A stretch of DNA of 64,000 bases from Bifidobacterium minimum. Lineage in GTDB: Bacteria > Actinomycetota > Actinomycetes > Actinomycetales > Bifidobacteriaceae. Location: assembly GCF_000741645.1 (NCBI RefSeq), contig NZ_JGZD01000001.1, positions 1-64,000 on the forward strand, in the 5' to 3' direction. The position numbers and the translations under genes were made by a program. Positions 16,265-25,663 of the stretch are shown here, in pieces (within the stretch, counting starts at the first letter, position 1; every line of letters begins with the position of its first letter). The notes under the pieces are model-generated. The model did not search any database, had not been told where the DNA came from, and saw only the letters and a program-made list of their open reading frames with translations.

Positions 16265-17275
16265 ATGTACTACAATCAGGACCACTTCCTGCTTGACAGT
16301 GGCTTCTTCGGATGGCTGTACAAGTTATTGACGCCGATCGAATGGCTGATGACACAGATTATGGTGTTTTTCCATAAAATGTTGACATTTATGGGAATGC
16401 CGGCCATCGGACTGTCCTGGGTTCTATCAATCGTGTTCCTTGTCCTCGTCGTTCATGGGTGCATTCTGCCGATCTATATCAAGCAGATGAAATCCATGCG
16501 AAAAATGCAGGCTATTCAGCCGAAGATGCTGAAGATTCAGAATAAATACAAAGGTAAGACGGATCCCGCGAGCAAAGAGGCACTGAGCCGCGAGATGATG
16601 GCCCTGTATCACGAAAACGGAACCAACCCGGCAAGTTCCTGTCTTCCAATGCTTATTCAGGGCCCCGTGTTTATGTGCATGTTCTATGTACTGTCGGCCA
16701 TTCCCTATATCGCTCGTGGGAGCAGGGCACCCTTGGGTGCGTTCACGAAGGAAACCGCTCAGCAGTTCGCGAAGACTTCGGCCTTTGGCGTCAATGTCAC
16801 GACCACCTTCGGCTCGGCGGACACCGCGGGGAAAATCGTCATTGCCATTTTTGTCGCGTTGATGTGCACAGCCATGTGGTTCATGCAGTTCAACAACATG
16901 CGCAAGAATCTGCCGCGGGAATCCATGCAGGGGCAGCAATACAAGATGCAACAGGCCATGACGTGGTTCTTCCCCATCATGTATATCTTTTCAGGCATCA
17001 GCTTCCCCTTTGCCGTACTGATTTACTGGGTAACCAACAACATCTGCAATATGCTTCGTTCGATCTGGCAGGTATACTCGTTCCCGACCCCAGGTTCTCC
17101 GGCTGCGGAGGAGAAGGAGATACGCGATCACCATCGGGAGAATAAGCGCAGGAAGAATGCCGGCGAAATCTCTCTGGAGGAGGAGCAGCTTCAGATTGCC
17201 CAGCAAGAGGCAAAGGCTCGTGAGGAGCGTGGATTCCAACGTCAGCAACCTCAACGGAAGAAGAGGAAGAAGTAA
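16265..17275 (+). CDS. yidC: Membrane protein insertase YidC
   Basis: This 336-residue YidC/Oxa1 insertase places membrane proteins in the lipid bilayer, alone or with SecYEG. It has five predicted transmembrane segments. The conserved cytoplasmic loop is rich in Lys and Met (IYIKQMKSMRKMQAIQPKM), and the second conserved block is SCLPMLIQGPVFMCMFYVLS. There is no large N-terminal periplasmic domain, as is usual in Gram-positives. The C-terminus is strongly basic, ending RKKRKK, consistent with ribosome contact. Encoded directly after yidD. Confidence 0.97.
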   Translation: MYYNQDHFLLDSGFFGWLYKLLTPIEWLMTQIMVFFHKMLTFMGMPAIGLSWVLSIVFLVLVVHGCILPIYIKQMKSMRKMQAIQPKMLKIQNKYKGKTDPASKEALSREMMALYHENGTNPASSCLPMLIQGPVFMCMFYVLSAIPYIARGSRAPLGAFTKETAQQFAKTSAFGVNVTTTFGSADTAGKIVIAIFVALMCTAMWFMQFNNMRKNLPRESMQGQQYKMQQAMTWFFPIMYIFSGISFPFAVLIYWVTNNICNMLRSIWQVYSFPTPGSPAAEEKEIRDHHRENKRRKNAGEISLEEEQLQIAQQEAKAREERGFQRQQPQRKKRKK

Positions 17276-17323
17276 ATTCCGTTCCGTCCGATCATTTGTA
17301 CCGATGGAACCGTTCACGATGGA

Positions 17324-17339
17324 TGTTTCACGTGAAACA
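17324..17339 (+). promoter_or_regulatory. parS site 1
   Basis: A perfect TGTTTCACGTGAAACA palindrome lies between yidC and jag. It is the consensus ParB-binding centromere site. Confidence 0.97.
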
Positions 17340-17405
17340 TCCAAGTGAATATGCGTACTGGATGCAGTGACGTATGAGATTGTGAGCGATACACTATAGC
17401 GAGAT

Positions 17406-17948
17406 ATGGAAGGAGTGGCCGACATGCTGCAGGAAGACGATAAAAGCGTCGATCAGCTCAACGAAGAAGCTGACATTGCCGCGGATTATTTGGAAGGGCT
17501 TCTTGACATTGCCGATTACGATGGCGATATCGAGATGGGCATCAGGAACAAGCGGCCCATGGTTCAGATCGTTGCCGATGATGATTCCGAGATCAAGAAT
17601 CTGATCGGCGAACATGGTGAAGTCGTTGATGCACTCCAGCGTTTAACCAGGCTTGCTGTTCAGCAGAAGACCGGCGAAAGATCCCATGTTATCGTCGACG
17701 TCGACGGGTATCTTTCACGCAAGCGGCAAGGTCTTTACCAGATGGCTCTTGCTGCGATCGATGAAGTTCGCAATTCCGGCGAGGCGGTCGATCTGAAACC
17801 GATGAATTCCTTTGAACGGAAGATCATTCACGATACCGTTCGTGAGGAAGGTTTTAAGTCGCGGTCGCACGGCGAAGAGCCTCATCGTTTTGTGACCGTT
17901 TATGCGCCGAGCGATGAGGGCGACGAGGCTGAAGAAGATAAGGAATAA
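17406..17948 (+). CDS. jag: RNA-binding protein Jag/KhpB
   Basis: This 180-residue protein has a KH-like domain (about residues 50-110, including IKNLIGEHGEVVDALQRLT) and a C-terminal R3H domain (about 120-170, NSFERKIIHDTVREEG and HRFVTVYAP). The Jag/KhpB/EloR family binds RNA with KhpA and influences cell elongation and division in Gram-positives. The Jag-N domain is reduced here to an acidic N-terminus. It lies downstream of yidC in the conserved order, with a parS in the 130-base gap. Confidence 0.95.
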   Translation: MEGVADMLQEDDKSVDQLNEEADIAADYLEGLLDIADYDGDIEMGIRNKRPMVQIVADDDSEIKNLIGEHGEVVDALQRLTRLAVQQKTGERSHVIVDVDGYLSRKRQGLYQMALAAIDEVRNSGEAVDLKPMNSFERKIIHDTVREEGFKSRSHGEEPHRFVTVYAPSDEGDEAEEDKE

Positions 17949-18650
17949 AGGGAATAGGGTTAAGGAATAGAAAACGATAAGGAATAAATCGTTTTGACGA
18001 ATGGGATCATCGGGATTTCATTGACGGCAAAGCCGTATCAGCAATAATTGCGGTAGCTGGGCAGGGCATTGCACACGACAATGTGACAGAGTGTCACGGA
18101 ATCGGACGGTTCTTTGTGTGAGCGGCACTCTGAGTGAGCGGCACTCTGTGTGAGCTGCATGGAGTGCGCGTAAGTGGGAGCGTCCGCTTATGTGCAGTAT
18201 GGGATCACGGGATTCCAGCATTGATAATATTCCGCGTGCGGTATGCCGTTGCGAATGGCAAGCACGACAATGGTGAGTAATGGATGTTTTGGCATGAGCA
18301 TGTTTATGCCACTCCATTTCAGCGCTCGGCATTGTCGTTGCTTCGTTGCCTTGTTCTCTGCGTTCGGCGTTGATGTTTTCCCGTATGCGATTGCGCGCAT
18401 TGATGAAAGGGAACCATGGATCTGCCAGTGATGTGCACATGTTGGCGGGCGGAACAAAGGTCGGTGCGTGTTCTCTGCAATAAGTGGTATTGGCTTGGAT
18501 AAGTACTAGTTTGGTCTCTGTCTGGCTAAATGGGATCGAGAAGAGACCTTACCTTCGTGATTGTGGAGGTAGGAGCATCGTACGTAAAGATGCTACGGTG
18601 GTTCCCGGTCGCGTTACGGGTGCCGAGGGTATGGAGATAGAAAGAACATC
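17949..18650. other. Non-coding spacer jag-rsmG (about 700 bp)
   Basis: No supported gene or RNA is seen. The spacer contains a run of GGAATA-like repeats (17941-17985), a 2 x 16-bp tandem repeat of GTGAGCGGCACTCTGA/T (18118-18149), and a small hairpin around 18023-18035. The rsmG promoter should lie near its right end. Short antisense frames across 18018-18457 look random. Confidence 0.5.
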
Positions 18651-19427
18651 ATGGAATCACAGAAAGTTGATGCAGGCAAGGCTGATTCAGCTCAGCCTCG
18701 GGAGCCGGTTCAATTTCAAGGCTCCGAGTCATCGCCTCACTCCGATCCATTGGAAGGATCTCCCGTTCTCCAGGAGATTCTTGGTGATGCTCTTCCCCAG
18801 TTGGAGATGTTTCACGTGAAACTTCTTAACGAAGGTGTTCGTCGAGGTCTCATAGGACCACGTGATCCAGACCGTTTATGGGAACGGCATATTCTGAATT
18901 CAGCTGTGATCGTCCCTTTTATTCGTCAATGCACGGCGAATCTATCGCGCAGGACCGTTGCCGATATTGGCAGTGGTGGAGGATTTCCTGGACTGGTCGC
19001 AGCCGCATGTCTTCCCGATCATCAATTCACATTGGTTGAGCCGATGGCGAGGAGAATCGAGTGGTTGAACGAATGCGTCAATGATATGGGATTGACCAAT
19101 GTTGTGGTCCTCAGAGAGCGTGCGGAATCGTTGATCCCTGATCGCTCTCATCGTAGGAATGCCGATCGTAACCATATGCACAATCAATTATTTAGTGTTG
19201 TCACATGCCGCGCGGTAGCTCCGATGTCCAAACTCGCGGGATGGACCTTGCCGTTGTTGGCATCGCAGGGGCAGCTGATTGCCCTGAAAGGGCGATCAGC
19301 TGCGGAGGAAATCGCGAAAGCACAACAGGAGATTCGTCGATACGGCGGGGTGAATCCGCGTGTAGTTGAAGCACCACTTGGGCATGGACTGCAATCCACG
19401 CACGTTGTGATCATTTCACATCGATGA
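18651..19427 (+). CDS. rsmG: 16S rRNA m7G527 methyltransferase RsmG (GidB)
   Basis: RsmG is a SAM-dependent methyltransferase that modifies G527 of 16S rRNA; its loss often gives low-level streptomycin resistance. The SAM-binding glycine motif is [16 protein letters not shown] at about residues 103-118. Motifs [15 protein letters not shown] and [15 protein letters not shown] follow. The N-terminal 35 residues are extra and low-complexity. A one-mismatch parS (18808-18823) sits inside the gene and encodes part of EMFHVKLL. It lies between jag and parA, as in other actinobacteria. Confidence 0.97.
   Translation: MESQKVDAGKADSAQPREPVQFQGSESSPHSDPLEGSPVLQEILGDALPQLEMFHVKLLNEGVRRGLIGPRDPDRLWERHILNSAVIVPFIRQCTANLSRRTVADIGSGGGFPGLVAAACLPDHQFTLVEPMARRIEWLNECVNDMGLTNVVVLRERAESLIPDRSHRRNADRNHMHNQLFSVVTCRAVAPMSKLAGWTLPLLASQGQLIALKGRSAAEEIAKAQQEIRRYGGVNPRVVEAPLGHGLQSTHVVIISHR
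18808..18823 (+). promoter_or_regulatory. parS site 2 (inside rsmG)
   Basis: TGTTTCACGTGAAACT matches the parS consensus with one mismatch at the last base. It lies in the rsmG coding sequence. Confidence 0.85.
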
Positions 19428-19620
19428 TGGTGTGTTGCGGGGGAGTTTCATCCCGGACCACTATGGGATGTGAAATGAATGCGGGGGCAGGGCTTCCGAC
19501 CACAGTCGACATTCAGGGGATCGGCACAGTTAGCGGTCGTGTATTCCTTTATCCATAAGACCGTGGCAGTAGAATGAGATTTAGCGCAAAAGTCGGTATG
19601 GTAGGTCGTGGAGGAGAATT

Positions 19621-20604
19621 GTGTCGAAGCAAAATGAACACACAGCATCATCGATGGAATCAGTCGCTTCGACAATTGCTCGGATATTTGGTGACGAATC
19701 GAATTCCCTTGGAGCGCAGCTTTCCGACACTCTTTCTCGTCAGGAAGAATTGACGCATTCATTGCTGAGCAAACCGCGGCATACTCGTCGTATTGGCGTG
19801 GCGAATCAGAAGGGAGGGGTGGGGAAAACCACATCCGCGGTGAATCTGGCTGCCGCCTTGGCGGATGGCGGACTCCACGTTTTGGTGATTGATATGGACC
19901 CCCAGGGCAATGCGTCCACCGCATTGGGTATCGATCACGCTCCGGGACTACCGTCAGTGTATGACGTTCTTGAAGGGCGGAAAGAACTTTCAGATATTAA
20001 GCAGCCATGTCCGGATTTTTCAGGATTGGACGTTGTCCCTTCGTCGATTGATCTTAGTGGGGCGGAACTCGAGATTGCCGGATTGCCTAATAGGACGACT
20101 TTGCTAAGATCCGCCATGCAACGGGACGATGCAATTAATCATGACTCGTACGATTACGTGATTGTGGATTGCCCTCCCAGTCTTGGGCTTCTGGTGATCA
20201 ATGCATTATGCGCGGTGGATGAAGTTCTTATACCGATACAGGCTGAATATTACGCACTTGAGGGTTTGGGGCAATTGCTTAATTCTATCGACTTGATCCA
20301 ACGGCATTATAATCCCAGTCTGGTTGTATCGACGATGCTTGTTACCATGTTTGATAGACGTACCCTGCTCAGCAAGGAAGTCTATCAGGAGATAAAGAAG
20401 CACTATCCGGCTCTCGTACTTGATACAACCATTCCCCGCAGCGTTAAAATCTCCGAGGCCCCCAGTTTCCAAAAAACAGTGATTGCCTATGATCCCCGTG
20501 GCACTGGAGCTGTCGCATATAAGGAGGCAGCTTTGGAGATATCTCAACGGACAGAAGACGTATTGGGCTCAATCGATATGCATCGCGAGGTGAACGAGAA
20601 ATGA
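19621..20604 (+). CDS. parA: Chromosome partitioning ATPase ParA (Soj)
   Basis: This 327-residue ParA-family ATPase binds DNA in its ATP form and moves ParB-parS complexes apart. The deviant Walker A is KGGVGKTT (residues 64-71), with the characteristic first Lys. Walker A' is VLVIDMDPQGNAST and Walker B VIVDCPPSLGLL. The N-terminal 55 residues form an extension before the domain core. It starts with GTG at 19621 and overlaps parB by four bases, so the two are coupled. Confidence 0.97.
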   Translation: MSKQNEHTASSMESVASTIARIFGDESNSLGAQLSDTLSRQEELTHSLLSKPRHTRRIGVANQKGGVGKTTSAVNLAAALADGGLHVLVIDMDPQGNASTALGIDHAPGLPSVYDVLEGRKELSDIKQPCPDFSGLDVVPSSIDLSGAELEIAGLPNRTTLLRSAMQRDDAINHDSYDYVIVDCPPSLGLLVINALCAVDEVLIPIQAEYYALEGLGQLLNSIDLIQRHYNPSLVVSTMLVTMFDRRTLLSKEVYQEIKKHYPALVLDTTIPRSVKISEAPSFQKTVIAYDPRGTGAVAYKEAALEISQRTEDVLGSIDMHREVNEK

Positions 20605-22235
20605 CGAAGAAGTCACGACTGGGGCAAGGACTTGGCGCCCTTTTTCCTGATATACCAGGTGATTCTGTTGCACCCGACAAGGAACCGGAACGACCAAGAA
20701 CCGTCGGCACCGATGACATATCGGATCGAGATAGTTCGTCGCCGAAAAGAACCCAAACCGAAAACAGCAAGCGAAATCATAACCGTGACCATAATGACGG
20801 TCATCGAAGCAATGTTTCACGTGAAACATCGTCCGCAATTGCATCGTCACAAGCCAAGGCGTCGCGCAGGCGGTCGATTCCTGCATTGTCGACGATCGTT
20901 CATCCCAGCGATGTCTTTTTTGGAGCATCCGCCGAGAACGTGATAGGCGTGGGGATGGATCAGCCAACTGATGCGGACCGATCGGTCCCGACTCAAGGTT
21001 CTCGCGTAGCGGCAGAATTCGCCGCGGGACAGACCCTCTCCGCGGATGGGAAGAAAGAGCATGGGCCGAAAAGCATGCCTGCGCCGTCGGATATCATGCC
21101 GGGTGGCAGTGAAATGCACGCGGGGGATGCAGGCTCTAGCGAGGCGGTCAACCGCCTTGGAACTGATGATGATCAGGAAGACGCGGCACACGGAAGAGGG
21201 CATGACGTGGCTCGTGAGAGTCGTCATGCTTCTGCCGCCGAATCTGATGGATCGTCCCATATGAACGATGGGGTCTCTCGGTCGAGAGGGAATCCGACTC
21301 AGCAAGTATATGCTGATCGGAGTGCGGCGGACGAGAATCCCGGGCTCCGAACGGTTAAAGGTGGGTATTTGGCTGAATTGTCCGTATCGGAGATTGTTGC
21401 CAATGCCCAGCAACCGCGAACGATTTTCGATGAAGAAGACCTGCGGGAACTTGCCGATTCAATCAAGCAAGTCGGTGTCCTTCAGCCAGTGGTCGTAAGG
21501 AAGAAATCCACCACAAACGTTTCCCAACCGGATGTTGATGATGTTTCACGTGAAACATCATCAACCGTGTATGAATTGATAATGGGAGAACGCCGATGGC
21601 GGGCAACGCGGCTCGCGGGTCTCACGACAATTCCAGCCATCGTTAAAACAACGACGGATGACAATATGCTCCGCGATGCCCTTTTGGAGAATCTTCATCG
21701 GGTGGAGCTCAACCCACTGGAGGAAGCGGCGGCATTCCAGCAGATGATGGAGGATTTTGGTCTCACCCAGGCTGAGTTGTCTGAATCGGTGTCGTTATCA
21801 CGCCCGCAGATATCAAATATCCTTCGTTTGTTGAAGCTTCCTCCAACCATTCAGAAACAAGTCGCCTCTGGTGTCCTTTCCTCCGGACATGCGCGTGCAC
21901 TGCTCGCCTTGTCATCGACAGAAGAAATGGAGTCTTTGGCGAATCGAATCGTATCCGAAGGATTGTCGGTTCGTAGCACGGAAGAGATAGTTTCCATACA
22001 AACAGGGACGGCTGTGATAAAACCCACACGGAAGCGCTCGAATCCTTGGGAGAGCTCGGAGGAGCGTCATCGATTGGAAAACCGATTGGACACCAAAGTC
22101 ACGATAACGGGATCTCCAAAACATGGGAAAATCCACATTGTATTCTCTTCTCAGGAAGATATGGAAAGAATCATGAATCTGCTGGATCCCAGTAATCAAG
22201 CGACCGGTTCCTCGAGAGGCGACGGTTGGGTGTAA
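20601..22235 (+). CDS. parB: Chromosome partitioning protein ParB (Spo0J)
   Basis: ParB is a CTPase that binds parS and spreads on DNA. The conserved core starts near residue 253 (YLAELSVSEIVANAQQPRTI). The box II arginines are in GERRWRATRLAGLTTIPAIV. ENLHRVELNPLEEAAAFQQM and the helix-turn-helix LTQAELSESVSLSRPQISNI follow, then a dimerisation C-terminus. It is unusually long (544 residues against the common 300-380), because of a roughly 250-residue low-complexity N-terminus and a loop inserted between QPVVVR and YELIMGERRW. Two parS sites lie inside this gene, one in the N-terminal part and one in that loop; each encodes the peptide VSRETSS. Confidence 0.96.
   Translation: MTKKSRLGQGLGALFPDIPGDSVAPDKEPERPRTVGTDDISDRDSSSPKRTQTENSKRNHNRDHNDGHRSNVSRETSSAIASSQAKASRRRSIPALSTIVHPSDVFFGASAENVIGVGMDQPTDADRSVPTQGSRVAAEFAAGQTLSADGKKEHGPKSMPAPSDIMPGGSEMHAGDAGSSEAVNRLGTDDDQEDAAHGRGHDVARESRHASAAESDGSSHMNDGVSRSRGNPTQQVYADRSAADENPGLRTVKGGYLAELSVSEIVANAQQPRTIFDEEDLRELADSIKQVGVLQPVVVRKKSTTNVSQPDVDDVSRETSSTVYELIMGERRWRATRLAGLTTIPAIVKTTTDDNMLRDALLENLHRVELNPLEEAAAFQQMMEDFGLTQAELSESVSLSRPQISNILRLLKLPPTIQKQVASGVLSSGHARALLALSSTEEMESLANRIVSEGLSVRSTEEIVSIQTGTAVIKPTRKRSNPWESSEERHRLENRLDTKVTITGSPKHGKIHIVFSSQEDMERIMNLLDPSNQATGSSRGDGWV
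20813..20828 (+). promoter_or_regulatory. parS site 3 (inside parB, N-terminal region)
   Basis: Perfect TGTTTCACGTGAAACA. In the parB frame it encodes NVSRETS. Confidence 0.95.
21534..21565 (+). promoter_or_regulatory. parS site 4: 32-bp perfect palindrome inside parB
   Basis: The 16-bp parS core (21542-21557) is extended on both sides by matching GTTGATGA/TCATCAAC flanks, giving a perfect 32-bp palindrome centred at 21549.5. It encodes part of DVDDVSRETSST, in a loop that most ParB proteins lack. Confidence 0.95.
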
Positions 22236-22563
22236 TCCAGTTCTGGTTTCCGAAGAGATCCGTTTTGAGATTGTCGATGCCGTGTGAATTCCTGAATTGT
22301 GGATGCCACGTTTCTAGTGGTTCCGCTCTTGATGATTCCCATCGCAGACAGCCTCATCGCAGACAGTTTGCGGATGGCGTCGTGGACGGTACTTCCGGGG
22401 ATTTCCTGGTTTCCGCCGGAAGTTTTTGCCTTGTTGCGTTGAGGCTGTCTTCTGATACTGACGTTTGCGTTTGTTGTGTCGTCAACATCGGCATGCGTGG
22501 CGCGTGGTCAATCGCGCCAATGACATCGATTTATGCCACTCGATCCATCCCATTGATGCGACG

Positions 22564-22615
22564 ACTTGACATGACGACTTGACATGACGACTTGACATGA
22601 CGACTTGACATGACG
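22564..22615 (+). repeat. 4 x 13-bp perfect tandem repeat
   Basis: ACTTGACATGACG occurs four times head to tail without change. Confidence 0.95.
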
Positions 22616-22851
22616 ACCCGCGCTTCTCGGCCTTACGATATCGTGACGGGAGTCAAAACAGGAATCCAGTGACGGAGGTAGAAGGGGCTGACGCGAGTGG
22701 GCATGACGCGAGTGGGCATGACGCGGTGATTTGATCACCAACCGGAGTCATGTATCCGATGTCATGCACGACACCTCATGCGCGGCATCATCCTCGGCGT
22801 TGCGCTGGCATCCGCAGGCAAGGGGCACCGGTCTGCGATAACGCTAGCTCT

Positions 22852-22897
22852 GCGATAACGTCAGTCATGCAATCGCCTGCATGACTGACGTTATCGC
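22852..22897 (-). terminator. 20-bp perfect hairpin between parB and trxB
   Basis: GCGATAACGTCAGTCATGCA (22852-22871) pairs perfectly with 22878-22897 across a 6-base loop. It lies 24 bases beyond the trxB stop. There is no T tract, but position and strength suggest a terminator, possibly for both converging units. Confidence 0.65.
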
Positions 22898-22921
22898 ATG
22901 ACCCGATTATGGTGTGAATTA

Positions 22922-23869
22922 TCAAGCAGTATGGCCTTGGGAAATCAGATACTCCTGTGCGTCCAAGGCTGCGCGACAACCCATCCCTGCCGCCGAGACG
23001 GCCTGGCGATAAACGCTGTCGACGACGTCGCCCGCTGCGAAGACTCCCGGGAGTGACGTTTTCGTCGTCGCTCCGTCGACCGTGATATAGCCATGATCGT
23101 CGCAGTGAAGCGCTCCCTCGAGGAATGCGGTCGACGGCGTGTAGCCGATGGCGATGAACACCCCTTTCGCGGGTAATTCGCCCGTCGCCCCGGTCGTGGT
23201 GTCCTTGAGCATTACCTTGGATGCCCCCTGATCGTCTCCAAGGATCTCGGTGACGATGGAGTTCATACGGAATGTGATATTGGGATTGGCCGTGGCCCGA
23301 TCGACCATGATCTTGGATGCCCTTAATGTGTCACGGCGGTGAATCAGTGTCACCGATGAGCCGAATCTGGAAAGGAAATCAGCCTCTTCGAGGGCACTGT
23401 CGCCTCCGCCCACCACGACAATCGGCAGGTCCTTGAAGAAGAATCCATCACAGGTGGCACAATAAGAGACACCACGTCCCGAATATTCCTTTTCGCCGGG
23501 GACCCCGAGCTTACGGACGGTGGATCCGGTGGCGACAACGACCGCTGTGGCATTGACCACGTCGCCACTTTCGCACTCAAGGCGTTTGAGATCATGTGCG
23601 AAATCGACATTGACGACGTCGTCCCATATGATGTCGGTGCCGAACTTCTCCGCCTGCTTCTGCATGGCATCCATAAGATCGGGTCCCATGATTCCATCTG
23701 GAAAGCCGGGATAATTCTCCACTTCCGTGGTATTGACGAGCTGACCACCCGGTGAGATGGCGCCCGCGATCATCAGGGGATGGTAGCCCGCCCGGGAAAG
23801 ATAGATCGCCGCAGTATAGCCCGCTGGCCCTGAACCAATGATGACGACATCGCGCGTACTTTCAGTCAT
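22922..23869 (-). CDS. trxB: Thioredoxin-disulfide reductase
   Basis: This 315-residue flavoprotein passes electrons from NADPH to thioredoxin. The FAD motif is VVIIGSGPAGYTAAIYLSRAG at the N-terminus. The redox-active pair is SYCATCDGFFF, the NADPH motif is VVVGGGDSALEEADFL, and the C-terminal GVFAAGDVVDSVYRQA completes FAD binding. In actinobacteria trxB sits between parB and murJ. Here trxA is not adjacent; the next upstream gene is a ddl, separated by a long repeat-bearing spacer. Confidence 0.98.
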   Translation of the reverse strand: MTESTRDVVIIGSGPAGYTAAIYLSRAGYHPLMIAGAISPGGQLVNTTEVENYPGFPDGIMGPDLMDAMQKQAEKFGTDIIWDDVVNVDFAHDLKRLECESGDVVNATAVVVATGSTVRKLGVPGEKEYSGRGVSYCATCDGFFFKDLPIVVVGGGDSALEEADFLSRFGSSVTLIHRRDTLRASKIMVDRATANPNITFRMNSIVTEILGDDQGASKVMLKDTTTGATGELPAKGVFIAIGYTPSTAFLEGALHCDDHGYITVDGATTKTSLPGVFAAGDVVDSVYRQAVSAAGMGCRAALDAQEYLISQGHTA

Positions 23870-24508
23870 AAAGTCACCATAACATCAGGGACGCATCATG
23901 GGGTATGGGCTATTAGCAAAACCATTCATGTTGCCAGCAGACTGGCTTCCTCCCGGCGTGAGTGTGATGCCGTCCCGTACTCGATCCGGCCCGGGAACGG
24001 TGCATCGGCGGCGCCAAACGCCATCGCCATAGTGAGTGTAATTCCGTAGCGTCATTCGGATGACTTACAATCCCTTAATCCTTACTCTTACTCTTACTCT
24101 TACTCTTTACCCCTTACTCTTACCCTTTACCCCTTACCCCGCAACCTACCGTGCAACAGGGAAAGATAGCCGATGCCCCAGTCCCCATATCGCGATACCA
24201 ATAATGGACCGCTGTCGAGCGAGCGAGGAATCGGGTGCGGGAACCAGATGACTGTTTTCGGCGTGGACCGGTATCGCCCGAAATGGGCCCATTCAGAAAC
24301 AGACGGAACCGGAACCGGATATCGCCGGAAACAAGCGTCGGAAACAGCCGTCGGAAACAGATGCCGGAAACAGATGCCACGCAAACAGATACCAAAAATA
24401 GGCAACCACGAGAATAGGCAATGATCACACAGCAGACAATCACAAAGCAAGCCCCCACTCGAAGCGGGCGCCAGGAAACTATGGGCATGCCGGGTATGTG
24501 ATCGTCGG
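23870..24508. other. Non-coding spacer trxB-ddl with degenerate repeats
   Basis: This 639-base gap holds a TTACTC hexamer repeated four times (24082-24105) followed by degenerate TTACCCC units to about 24140. A second zone of CGGAAACA-type units lies at about 24300-24400. Antisense frames of 120-140 residues across it only translate these repeats. The trxB promoter should be at the left end. No gene is supported. Confidence 0.55.
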
Positions 24509-25534
24509 CTAGGCGTGCGGTATTGCCCTGTTCTGGTCGAGCACCGATTCCACAAGCCGAGAATACAGCTGGGGCAGCTGATGGCCAGCGGCGACGGCGG
24601 CCTGCGGCAATAACGAGGTATCGGTCATTCCCGGCGTCACGTTGGATTCAAGGAACTGGGGGACGCCGTCGGCGTCGACAATGAAATCGGTGCGAGAGAT
24701 GTCGCGAAGACTGAGGGTTTTGTGAGCAGACACCGCAGCGGTTTTGAGGGATTCCAGAACGGATTCCGGAAGCCGTGCTGGAACATAGAAATCCGTGGGT
24801 CCGGGGGTGTATCGCGCGTCATAATCGTATGTCCCATTGGGGGTGGAGATCTCCAACGGAGGAAGAACCTCAAGCGTTCCGTTGATCTCGAGAATCGAAA
24901 CCGACACCTCGGTCCCCGTCACCGCCTGCTCGACCAAGGCGACATCGCCATAGGCGAAGCAGGTGACCATCGCTTCGGGGAGCTTGTCGGCATTGGTCAC
25001 CAGTGTGCATCCCAACGCCGAACCACCCATCGTGGGTTTGACGAAAAGAGGAAGCCCCAGTGACTGGACGAGCAGATCGATGACCTTGTTGGCTCCGAGC
25101 TCGCGGAACATCGATTCCGGGAGCGTCACCGAATGCGGTGTGGACAATCCCCCCAGCTTCCGCACCACATTCTTGGCGATCGGTTTGCTCCATGCGGTGC
25201 GTGACGCCTTCGCGCGGGAGCCGATATATGGCAGTCCCTCCATTTCAAGAATGTCCCTGATGGAACCGTCTTCACCGTTGGCTCCATGAAGAAGCGGCCA
25301 GACTATGTCCGGTCGCGTGCTGCTGGAGGACAGATACGGCAGGAGCTCACTATCCATATCATGGAAGGCGACTTTCCAGCCCGCCTCCTCAAGAAAACCT
25401 CCCACGCGGTGGCCGGAGCTGAGGGAGACGTCCCGCTCATGGCTCAAGCCTCCACAAACAATCAGAACCGTGGTGTTGGGACGATCGTATCCGCTTGTGG
25501 TCTTGTCCTTGTCGTCGTCGATGGCTGTCTCCAT
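24509..25534 (-). CDS. ddl: D-alanine--D-alanine ligase
   Basis: This 341-residue ATP-grasp enzyme would join two D-alanines for peptidoglycan stem peptides. Features: the N-terminal substrate motif GGLSHERDVSLSSG, WPLLHGANGEDGSIRDILEM, the ATP-grasp segment LPLFVKPTMGGSALGCT, then YDARYTPG and the C-terminal metal site FLESNVTPGMT. Start: an AAAGGCGG site points to the ATG at 25534 (METAIDDDKD) rather than the ATG six codons upstream. It lies head-on to the parAB unit in the same strand block as trxB and murJ. A second Ddl may exist elsewhere in the genome, so whether this is the main ligase cannot be told. Confidence 0.93.
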   Translation of the reverse strand: METAIDDDKDKTTSGYDRPNTTVLIVCGGLSHERDVSLSSGHRVGGFLEEAGWKVAFHDMDSELLPYLSSSSTRPDIVWPLLHGANGEDGSIRDILEMEGLPYIGSRAKASRTAWSKPIAKNVVRKLGGLSTPHSVTLPESMFRELGANKVIDLLVQSLGLPLFVKPTMGGSALGCTLVTNADKLPEAMVTCFAYGDVALVEQAVTGTEVSVSILEINGTLEVLPPLEISTPNGTYDYDARYTPGPTDFYVPARLPESVLESLKTAAVSAHKTLSLRDISRTDFIVDADGVPQFLESNVTPGMTDTSLLPQAAVAAGHQLPQLYSRLVESVLDQNRAIPHA

Positions 25535-25663
25535 TGCTGTGCCGCCTTTCATTGCATGGGATGGGTTAAGTGGTGTGTGCGGGATGACGTGGGGTTATCG
25601 GGAAAGGGATGGGAGCTTCCCCGGTTGCGTGGATGGAGGGGCGGGAAGCCCATGTCCGGAACA

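Larger units (their letters stand above)
22236..22921. other. Non-coding spacer parB-trxB with tandem repeats
   Basis: No supported gene is seen in this 686-base convergent gap. It contains 4 x 13-bp ACTTGACATGACG (22564-22615), 2 x 15-bp TGACGCGAGTGGGCA (22689-22718) and a strong hairpin at its right end. Frames crossing it translate into the repeats and look artificial. Confidence 0.6.

Noticed and set aside
24120..24555. Two minus-strand frames of 122 and 142 aa in the trxB-ddl gap
   Set aside because: They translate the degenerate repeats, have no ribosome-binding site and look cysteine/arginine-rich by chance.
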